This document shows, in pieces, positions 1-5,209 of a stretch of DNA of 12,464 nt. The stretch's first letter is position 1. Each line of letters begins with the position of its first letter. A program made the position numbers and the translations under genes. The notes below the pieces were generated by a model that worked only from the letters and a program-made list of their open reading frames with translations, made no database searches and was not told the origin of the DNA. The stretch comes from Minisyncoccota bacterium (GTDB taxonomy: Bacteria > Patescibacteriota > Microgenomatia > Levybacterales > UBA12049), in assembly GCA_025449795.1 (NCBI GenBank), contig JANWIQ010000025.1:1-12464 (forward strand), in the 5' to 3' direction.

Positions 1-153
1 GCCAGACAATTTTATAACAGTACCGTGATGGACTATAACACCAAATTGTCTGTTTTTCCATCAGTGGTTTTTGCAAGAATGCTTCATTTTCAACGAGCAG
101 AATTTTTTGCTGCAAGTGAGGCTGAGAAAAAGGAAGTGCAAGTCAAATTTTAA
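1..153 (+). CDS. lemA: LemA family protein, C-terminal end (partial)
   Basis: Frame 1 is open from the window edge to a TAA at 151-153, giving the last 50 residues of a protein. The text reads ARQFYNSTVMDYN, then a serine-proline segment and FQRAEFFAASEAEK, and ends QVKF. This is the typical C-terminus of LemA proteins, which have an A-R-x-F/Y-N-x-x-V-x-x-Y-N-x-x-I/L motif, then F-P-S, then a K/R-x-A-E-F-F-E segment and a final V-x-F. LemA proteins are membrane-anchored helical-bundle proteins of unclear biochemical role. The N-terminal anchor lies outside the window. The following htpX is the usual lemA partner in many bacteria, so this is probably a lemA-htpX operon with an 81-bp gap. The family call is firm; function is not known. 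Confidence 0.88.
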   Translation, partial: ARQFYNSTVMDYNTKLSVFPSVVFARMLHFQRAEFFAASEAEKKEVQVKF

Positions 154-163
154 AGGGACAAAT

Positions 164-229
164 GGGCCAAAAGAGCCAAAAATTTACCTTTGGAACCTCT
201 GGAACTTTTGGTACCTTTGGCTCCTTTAT
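164..229. repeat. 9-bp tandem repeat with inverted copies before htpX
   Basis: Four and a half 9-bp units with consensus CCTTTGGAA lie at 187-195, 196-204, 205-213, 214-222 and 223-227. On the other side of a short spacer, at 164-181, lie two units of the complementary type (GGGCCAAAA, GAGCCAAAA). GAGCCAAA at 173-180 is the exact reverse complement of TTTGGCTC at 216-223, so the lemA-htpX gap can fold into a hairpin ending 11 bases before the htpX ATG. Because nine is a multiple of three, the repeat stays open in the htpX frame and creates an artificial upstream extension from a TTG at 190. Confidence 0.75.
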
Positions 230-234
230 TGAAT

Positions 235-1137
235 ATGAACATTTATTCACAGATCACTTCGAATAAGTGGAAAACATGGCTTATCATGGCTCTTTTTATG
301 GTGTTTATTACCACCGTAGGATTTGTCTTTGGAAAAGCAACTGGGTACGGCATGTCTTATGCAGGATTTGCGCTTATTTTGGCAGGAGTCATGAGTTTTG
401 GAAGTTATTATTACTCTGATAAGATTGTCCTTGCATCTGTAGGCGCTCAGGAAATTGAAAAAAAAGATAATCCACAGCTTTACAACATTATAGAAAATCT
501 GTGCATTGGTGATGGGCTGCCAATGACAAAAGTATACGTTATGGATACCGATGCCCCCAATGCTTTTTCAACAGGACGCGACCCAAAGCATGCCGCTGTT
601 TGTGTAACCACCGGAATCCTGCAGCAACTCAATAAAGTTGAGCTAGAAGGAGTACTTGCGCATGAATTATCTCACATAAAAGACTTTGACATTCGCCTGA
701 TGGGAATTGTTGCCATACTTGTTGGATTTGTAGCAATTCTTGCAAATATTTTTATGAACCAACTATGGTGGGGAGGCTTCTCACGAGATCGGGATAGAGA
801 AGGGGATAATCTGCAGTATATCTTTATCCTCATTGGAATTATTTTGGCAATACTCTCCCCTATCGCCGCAACGCTTATCCAGCTTGCCATTTCTAGAAAG
901 CGAGAATATTTAGCAGATGCTGCGGGAGTTCTTCTCACTCGCTATCCAGAAGGGCTCGCAACTGCCCTTGAAAAAATAGAAAAGTACAAATCGCCTATGC
1001 CACAGGTGAGTAATGCGACAGCTCAACTTTTTATTGAAAGTCCCCTCAAAGGGGAAAACCTTGGCAATTGGTTTTCTGGGCTTTTTGATACTCACCCACC
1101 GATCGAAGATCGAATAAGAATTTTAAGATCAATGTAA
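235..1137 (+). CDS. htpX: HtpX-like membrane zinc metalloprotease (M48)
   Basis: The 300-residue product is an integral-membrane M48 endopeptidase, expected to degrade damaged or misfolded membrane proteins from the cytoplasmic face. The zinc site is visible: HELSH at 143-147 gives two histidine ligands and the catalytic glutamate, and REYLADAAG around 223-231 supplies the third ligand (E224). Hydrophobic segments lie near residues 13-33, 42-60, 155-175 and 195-218, the usual four-helix layout with the active site between helices 2 and 3. The C-terminal FDTHPPIEDRI is the family end motif. I chose ATG 235 because MNIYSQITSNKWKTW matches the HtpX N-terminus; the in-frame TTG at 190 would only add residues encoded by the 9-bp repeat. 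No Shine-Dalgarno sequence precedes the ATG. It lies directly after lemA, its common partner. Confidence 0.95.
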   Translation: MNIYSQITSNKWKTWLIMALFMVFITTVGFVFGKATGYGMSYAGFALILAGVMSFGSYYYSDKIVLASVGAQEIEKKDNPQLYNIIENLCIGDGLPMTKVYVMDTDAPNAFSTGRDPKHAAVCVTTGILQQLNKVELEGVLAHELSHIKDFDIRLMGIVAILVGFVAILANIFMNQLWWGGFSRDRDREGDNLQYIFILIGIILAILSPIAATLIQLAISRKREYLADAAGVLLTRYPEGLATALEKIEKYKSPMPQVSNATAQLFIESPLKGENLGNWFSGLFDTHPPIEDRIRILRSM

Positions 1138-1274
1138 AATTCCAATAACCAACCAACAAGAAACAAATAAATTACAACTATCAAATTCCAATATAAAATT
1201 TGTGTTTTTGATAATTGGAAAATTGGAACTTGTTTGTAACTTGTGAATTGATATTTGGAAATTAGAAATTATTA
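1138..1274. repeat. AT-rich dyad repeat between htpX and murT
   Basis: The 137-bp gap has no gene. Its left half is rich in CCAA-type words and its right half in the complementary TTGG-type words, so the region is a degenerate inverted repeat. The clearest arms are TATCAAA at 1179-1185 and TTTGATA at 1207-1213, extendable by CAA/TTG after one mismatch. AATTGGAAAATTGGAAC (1214-1230) resembles, in reverse complement, the TTTCCAA repeat inside murT at 2511-2557. The structure is not followed by a clean T-tract, so I do not call it a terminator. Confidence 0.55.
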
Positions 1275-2690
1275 ATGCGCAATTTTTTAATTACTCAATT
1301 AGGTAAATCTATTTGTACCATTAGCAAACTTACTAATAGCGGCTCTGGTTCTACCTGGCCTGGTCATGTGGCCCTAAAACTTAACAAAAACTACATAAAA
1401 GAATTACTTAAAGACTCTTCACGGCAAATTGTTCTTATTGCAGGGACAAATGGCAAAACGACAACCGGCAAAATACTGACTACCATCCTTAAAAAAAATG
1501 GGAAAAACGTATTTCAAAATAGTTCTGGCGCCAACCTGATTAATGGTATTGCATCTTCCCTTCTTTTGCATACAAACTTTTCAGGAAAACTTACCACTGA
1601 TTTTGCAATATTTGAAGTAGATGAAAACAATTTACCCCTTGTTCTTCAAGAGCTTACCCCACAAGCAATTATTGTCCTCGACCTTTTTCGTGATCAATTA
1701 GATAGGTATGGAGAATTAGACGGCATTGCGAGGAATTGGCAACAAGCATTTGAAAAATTACCATCCACCACACATCTTATTTTAAATGCAGATGATCCGC
1801 TTATTGCCTATCTCGGCACAGCCACAAAAGCAACCGTTAGTTATTTTGGGCTAGATCCAACGAAAACAGAAGGACAATCTGTACAACACGCGGCTGATTC
1901 ATTATATTGCCCCCGGTGCAGTAATAAATTGCAATTTTCAAAAATAGTATATTCCCACTTAGGTTTATGGAAGTGTCCTCATTGCAAATTGCAGCGCCCC
2001 ATACCAAATCTTGCTGATAGCTTTTATCCATTGGAAGGTACTTACAATAAATACAATACGCTTGCTGCATCACTTACAGCGCAAACATTAGGATTCTCTC
2101 GAGAAAATATAGACCAAGCACTTCATGCAGTAACTCCAGCATTTGGAAGACAGGAAAAATTGGTTATTCAAGGAAAACAAATACAACTTTTTCTCGCCAA
2201 AAATCCAACCAGCTTTAACGAATCCCTCAAGACAATTGTTGAAAACAACAACAAAAGTTTCCCTCGCCGAGTGGGCAACCCTTCCGCGAAGGTAGTGCCC
2301 TTGTGGCGAGAGGGTCAAGGTGAGGGTTCTCGACTGCGCTCGAACAATAAATTACATGTTTTATTTGTCCTCAATGACCGTATTCCTGATGGACGGGATG
2401 TCAGCTGGATCTGGGATATAGACATGGAACAATATATCGAAAAGCTCCAACGTATTACCATAAGCGGAGACAGATGTTGGGATATGACGTTGAGAATTAA
2501 CTATTCCATGCAATTTCCAATTTCCAATTTTCAATTTTCAAATTCAAAAATTCAAACTTATAAAAATCTGAAGCTTGCTTTAAAAAATGCTATAAAAAAT
2601 ATACCGGTCAATGAAACGCTCTACATTCTTCCTACCTATTCTGCCATGCTAGAAGTCCGTCGCATACTGACAGGGAGAAAAATTTTATGA
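1275..2690 (+). CDS. murT: MurT, lipid II isoglutaminyl synthase glutamate-activating subunit, with in-frame repeat insertions
   Basis: A Mur-ligase-like protein of 471 residues. With GatD it uses ATP and glutamine-derived ammonia to amidate the alpha-carboxyl of D-Glu in lipid II, giving D-isoglutamine. The central Mur domain has the P-loop GTNGKTT at 57-63. A Cys4 zinc ribbon typical of MurT is present (C212, C215, C234, C237). The C-terminal MurT domain (DUF1727) has AKNPTSFNE near 308-316 and DGRDVSWIWDID at 372-383; the latter segment holds the aspartate known in this family to complete the GatD catalytic triad. Two stretches do not look like the family: residues about 328-357 (arginine- and glycine-rich, encoded by a GC-rich palindrome) and 413-428 (QFPISNFQFSNSKIQT, encoded by TTTCCAA repeats). 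The frame is kept through both. The gene overlaps gatD by 4 bp. It starts at an ATG with no Shine-Dalgarno sequence. Confidence 0.93.
   Translation: MRNFLITQLGKSICTISKLTNSGSGSTWPGHVALKLNKNYIKELLKDSSRQIVLIAGTNGKTTTGKILTTILKKNGKNVFQNSSGANLINGIASSLLLHTNFSGKLTTDFAIFEVDENNLPLVLQELTPQAIIVLDLFRDQLDRYGELDGIARNWQQAFEKLPSTTHLILNADDPLIAYLGTATKATVSYFGLDPTKTEGQSVQHAADSLYCPRCSNKLQFSKIVYSHLGLWKCPHCKLQRPIPNLADSFYPLEGTYNKYNTLAASLTAQTLGFSRENIDQALHAVTPAFGRQEKLVIQGKQIQLFLAKNPTSFNESLKTIVENNNKSFPRRVGNPSAKVVPLWREGQGEGSRLRSNNKLHVLFVLNDRIPDGRDVSWIWDIDMEQYIEKLQRITISGDRCWDMTLRINYSMQFPISNFQFSNSKIQTYKNLKLALKNAIKNIPVNETLYILPTYSAMLEVRRILTGRKIL
2256..2345. repeat. GC-rich palindromic repeat element inserted in murT
   Basis: About 90 bp inside murT differ sharply in composition from the surrounding AT-rich gene and fold on themselves. 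Outer arms are CCCTCGCC (2261-2268) and GGCGAGAGG (2305-2313, one bulged A). Middle arms are GGGCA (2273-2277) and TGCCC (2296-2300). Inner arms are CCTTC (2280-2284) and GAAGG (2288-2292) around a CGC loop. A tail follows (GGTCAAGGTGAGGG, then TTCTCGACTGCGCTCGAA). It is translated as a 30-residue linker and its length is a multiple of three. This nested architecture is that of REP-like or small MITE-like interspersed repeats; that it is mobile is inference. Confidence 0.72.
2511..2557. repeat. TTTCCAA-type AT-rich repeat inside murT
   Basis: Successive variants of CAATTTCC, CAATTTTC and AAATTC run through 2511-2557 and are read in frame as residues 413-428 of MurT. The low-complexity text resembles the intergenic repeat at 1138-1274 (reverse complement) and is unlike the flanking coding sequence. 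It sits between the conserved DMTLRINY segment and the last helices of the MurT domain, a surface position by family logic. Confidence 0.65.
2672..2677 (+). promoter_or_regulatory. Shine-Dalgarno site for gatD
   Basis: AGGGAG lies inside the end of murT, 9 bases before the gatD ATG at 2687. It is one of only two good ribosome-binding sites in the window (the other is before the aminotransferase gene), both at genes that start inside the preceding stop codon. Confidence 0.7.
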
Positions 2691-3469
2691 AATATATCTT
2701 AACTATCGGCTGGCTCTATCCGGACCTTATGAGCATTTATGGGGATAGGGGAAATATTATTGCGCTTACCAAAAGATGTGAGTGGCGTGGTATTCACGTT
2801 GAAGTGAAGCCAATTACTGTCGACACAACGCTTTCCGAGCTTCGTAATGCTGATTTGCTTTTTATGGGAGGGGCACAGGATAGACAGCAGACAATTGTTG
2901 CAAAAGATCTCCTGAAGAAAAAAACAGTACTCTCTACTATGATAGAGACTGGGACACCAGGACTGTATATTTGCGGTGGATTTCAATTTCTTGGACATTA
3001 CTATAAAGAAGCGGATGGCAGCATTATTGAGCAGCTAGGAGTACTAGATGTATATACGGAAAATCCCGGAGGAAAAAGATTGATTGGAAATATAGCCATT
3101 GAAGTCGATGGCTTATGGCCAATGGCAAATAGCAAAACCATAAGCAATAAGCTATCAGCTATAAGCCAACTAGTGGTGGGATTTGAAAATCATGGTGGCA
3201 GAACAAGGCTTGGAAAAGAGGTAAAACCACTCGGAAAAGTTATCAAAGGCTACGGAAGTAATGCCGAGGACCACACCGAGGGAGCTGTGTATAAAAATTC
3301 CATTGGGACATACCTTCATGGCCCGATTCTTCCAAAAAATCCTATTCTCGCCGATTGGCTTATTGCAAAAGCCTTAGAAAGAAAATACAAAACAGCAATT
3401 ACGCTCAAAACATTAGACGACTCTATTGAGCTTCTCGCCCACGATGCTATCTTAAAGAAAATACGATGA
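2687..3469 (+). CDS. gatD: GatD, lipid II isoglutaminyl synthase glutaminase subunit
   Basis: A class I glutamine amidotransferase-like protein of 260 residues that hydrolyses glutamine and passes ammonia to MurT. The nucleophile elbow is LYICGGFQFLG with C96. The catalytic histidine is H211 in IGTYLHGPILPKNP, a strong GatD signature, and GFENHGGRTRLG near 165-176 is also family-typical. There is no glutamate after the histidine; MurT supplies the third triad residue in this family. It starts inside the murT stop (ATGA overlap) behind a good Shine-Dalgarno site, so the two subunits are likely translationally coupled. It is somewhat longer than the roughly 240-250 residues usual for GatD, largely because of an odd segment at residues 149-161 (SKTISNKLSAISQ) encoded by an ATAAGC-type repeat. 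The frame and all catalytic residues are intact. It stops with TGA. Confidence 0.94.
   Translation: MKYILTIGWLYPDLMSIYGDRGNIIALTKRCEWRGIHVEVKPITVDTTLSELRNADLLFMGGAQDRQQTIVAKDLLKKKTVLSTMIETGTPGLYICGGFQFLGHYYKEADGSIIEQLGVLDVYTENPGGKRLIGNIAIEVDGLWPMANSKTISNKLSAISQLVVGFENHGGRTRLGKEVKPLGKVIKGYGSNAEDHTEGAVYKNSIGTYLHGPILPKNPILADWLIAKALERKYKTAITLKTLDDSIELLAHDAILKKIR
3131..3172. repeat. ATAAGC-type repeat inside gatD
   Basis: AAGCAATAAGCTATCAGCTA followed by TAAGCC lies in a 42-bp stretch built from ATAAGC and AGCTAT words with local palindromes (AGCT-ATC-AGCT). It is read in frame as SKTISNKLSAISQL between two conserved blocks of GatD (RLIGNIAIE and GFENHGGRT), where the family normally has a short, variable loop. 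It is a third repeat type, distinct from the two in murT. Confidence 0.6.
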
Positions 3470-3488
3470 GGTACGAGTAATACGCTTG

Positions 3489-3518
3489 TTGACATAGAAG
3501 AAACAATGATACTATACT
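3489..3518 (+). promoter_or_regulatory. Sigma70-type promoter for ppcA
   Basis: A perfect -35 box TTGACA (3489-3494), an 18-bp spacer and a -10 box TATACT (3513-3518). Transcription should start near 3524-3525, leaving a leader of about 85 nucleotides before the ppcA ATG at 3609. It has the same boxes as the ppsA promoter at 5153-5181. Confidence 0.8.
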
Positions 3519-3547
3519 CTGTGAATCTCAGTAAGGTATTTAGCGGT

Positions 3548-3599
3548 AAAACGCCCTTGCAAGCTACCCGGAAAACCTGGTATTTTGTAAGGGTGTTTT
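3548..3599 (+). promoter_or_regulatory. Long hairpin in the ppcA leader (possible attenuator)
   Basis: Arms AAAACGCCCTTGCA (3548-3561) and TGTAAGGGTGTTTT (3586-3599) form 14 pairs, two of them G-U. Above a 3x3 internal loop the stem continues as TACC-C-GG (3565-3571) with CC-T-GGTA (3576-3582), one mismatch, closed by an AAAA tetraloop. The 3' arm ends in TTTT, so it could end transcription, yet it lies downstream of the ppcA promoter and only 9 bases before the ATG. A leader attenuator or translation-control hairpin fits best; a backup terminator for read-through from gatD is the alternative. It matches no riboswitch class I recognise. Confidence 0.6.
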
Positions 3600-3608
3600 C
3601 ATATCTAT

Positions 3609-5150
3609 ATGACAAAGCGTACGAAAATAACTTCATCTTTTACGGATAGAAAAATTCCTGCCACCATGGCAACACAGCATCCAGATCATGCGTCCAAACC
3701 GTATTGGCACTACAAACCATACATTAGTACACAGTATGAGGCAGAAGAAACCTATCGATCTTTTGCAGAGCTTGGCGCAACAGAATACAACTGGGACTGG
3801 GAAGGAAAATTAGTTGATGAGTCTGTCGTAGAACGGTTATTCTCCGAACACTTTGACTATTTTTCCAAAAATCCCCTTGGGGAAAAGGTTTTTCTGACTT
3901 TTCGGTTACCCAACCCACGGGTGGAGACCGAATTTCGCTTGCTTCGCGCATTTATCAATATGGCAAGTGCTGCCTCTGTATCCCGACATTTTGGCTTTAC
4001 CATTCCCCCTCTTTTTGAGGTTATTCTTCCACTTACCGAGTCTGCAGAAGAAATGCTCGCACTGCAAGAGGCCTTTGAAGAAATTCATTCTCTAAAACAC
4101 CCGTTATATAGATTGGAAGGCTTTCTCAGCAATATTCGTATTATCCCTTTATTCGAAACGGTTGCAACCATTATCCGCTCAGACAAAATTCTTGAAAAAT
4201 ACTTACGAATATACGAAAAAAGATTTAAGAAAAAGCCACCCTATATGCGGCCGTATATGGCACGATCTGACCCCGCACTCAATAGTGGCATTATCCCAAC
4301 AGTGCTCGCAATTAAAATTGCACTTTCCCACTATAAAGCGCTCTCCCAAAAAGAAAAAATTCCTTTGTATCCTATGCTTGGAGCAGGTTCTCTACCATTT
4401 CGTGGAGGACTAAATCCTGAGCGTGTTGAAGAGTTTATCGCAGAGTATCGAGGGGTCCGCACGGTGACGATCCAGAGTGCATTTCGCTATGACTATCCCC
4501 TAGAAAAAGTAAAATCCGCAATTTCTCTCCTGGAAAAAACATTGCCCACACAGGAAGCTAGCAGCATAAGCAGCGCAGAGGAAAAAAAGCTTCTGGACAT
4601 TATCAAATATGCAGAAAATGAATACAAAAGCAGTATCGAAGGGATCGCTCCGATTGTTACTATAATCGCCCAATTTATTCCCCAACGGCGCGAACGATTT
4701 CAGCATGTCGGGCTATTTGGATATTCACGAGGGGAAGGAAAAATAACCCTTCCCCGCGCAATTTCTTTCACCGCAGCATTGTATTCCCTTGGAGTACCAC
4801 CAGAATTTATCGGGACAGGCAACGCAATTGCATATGCACAAAAGACAGGACAACTTACGCTACTGGAAAAACATTACATACATTTACAAAAAAACTTACA
4901 AGAAGCAGGAAGATTTCTCAACAAATCAAATCTCAAAAAACTTGCGCAAAAATCCGACACATGGCAAAAGGTCCTTGAAAATGTAGCACACATCGAAGCC
5001 TATCTTGGCCTAAAACTTGGTCCTATCACCTCACAGGAAAAAAGACATGCGCTTCTTACGGAAAAAATTTTTGCAAGCTTGCCACAGAAAGATACCATCA
5101 TCTCACAGTATATAAAGCAGGCAGCATTACTAAGAAAGAGTATGGGATAA
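3609..5150 (+). CDS. ppcA: Phosphoenolpyruvate carboxylase, archaeal type
   Basis: A 513-residue enzyme that adds bicarbonate to PEP, giving oxaloacetate and phosphate, the anaplerotic supply of C4 acids. At about 510 residues it is the short archaeal-type PEPC, not the roughly 900-residue bacterial form. Family marks are KIPATMATQHPDHA (16-28), close to the usual I-P-x-x-M-S/A-T-Q-H-P-D; LGATEYNWDWEGK (56-67); RPYMARSDPALNSG (214-227); PMLGAGSLPFRGGLNP (255-270); IQSAFRYDYP (288-297); and a conserved QRRERFQ...FGYSRG block at 359-375. ATG 3609 keeps the KIP residues before the TQHPD motif, which a start at the second ATG (3666) would lose. No Shine-Dalgarno sequence is present. Expression is probably set by the promoter at 3489 and the hairpin leader. 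It is followed by ppsA, which makes its substrate. Confidence 0.93.
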   Translation: MTKRTKITSSFTDRKIPATMATQHPDHASKPYWHYKPYISTQYEAEETYRSFAELGATEYNWDWEGKLVDESVVERLFSEHFDYFSKNPLGEKVFLTFRLPNPRVETEFRLLRAFINMASAASVSRHFGFTIPPLFEVILPLTESAEEMLALQEAFEEIHSLKHPLYRLEGFLSNIRIIPLFETVATIIRSDKILEKYLRIYEKRFKKKPPYMRPYMARSDPALNSGIIPTVLAIKIALSHYKALSQKEKIPLYPMLGAGSLPFRGGLNPERVEEFIAEYRGVRTVTIQSAFRYDYPLEKVKSAISLLEKTLPTQEASSISSAEEKKLLDIIKYAENEYKSSIEGIAPIVTIIAQFIPQRRERFQHVGLFGYSRGEGKITLPRAISFTAALYSLGVPPEFIGTGNAIAYAQKTGQLTLLEKHYIHLQKNLQEAGRFLNKSNLKKLAQKSDTWQKVLENVAHIEAYLGLKLGPITSQEKRHALLTEKIFASLPQKDTIISQYIKQAALLRKSMG

Positions 5151-5152
5151 TA

Positions 5153-5181
5153 TTGACAATAGGATATGCCATGCGTATACT
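5153..5181 (+). promoter_or_regulatory. Consensus sigma70-type promoter for ppsA
   Basis: TTGACA (5153-5158), a 17-bp spacer and TATACT (5176-5181) begin two bases after the ppcA stop. The predicted transcription start is near 5187-5189, about 22 bases before ATG 5210. This implies that the upstream in-frame starts (TTG 5153, which is the -35 box itself, and ATG 5171) are not used by this transcript. Confidence 0.8.
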
Positions 5182-5209
5182 AGTCAATAGATCTTCCTAC
5201 CGAAAAGGT

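Noticed and set aside
164..229. CRISPR-like array
   Set aside because: The units are 9 bp, contiguous and without spacers; no cas gene is present.
190..234. Upstream TTG start giving htpX a 15-residue longer N-terminus
   Set aside because: The added residues (EPLELLVPLAPLLN) are only the translation of the 9-bp tandem repeat; the HtpX family start matches ATG 235.
1241..1268. Promoter TTGTGA-16-TAGAAA ahead of the murT ATG at leaderless spacing
   Set aside because: Both boxes match consensus at only four of six positions and lie in low-complexity repeat sequence, where such matches are cheap.
3521..3649. Leader peptide from GTG 3521 overlapping ppcA out of frame
   Set aside because: The start would be at or before the predicted transcription start, the 42-residue product resembles nothing, and it merely reads through the hairpin arms.
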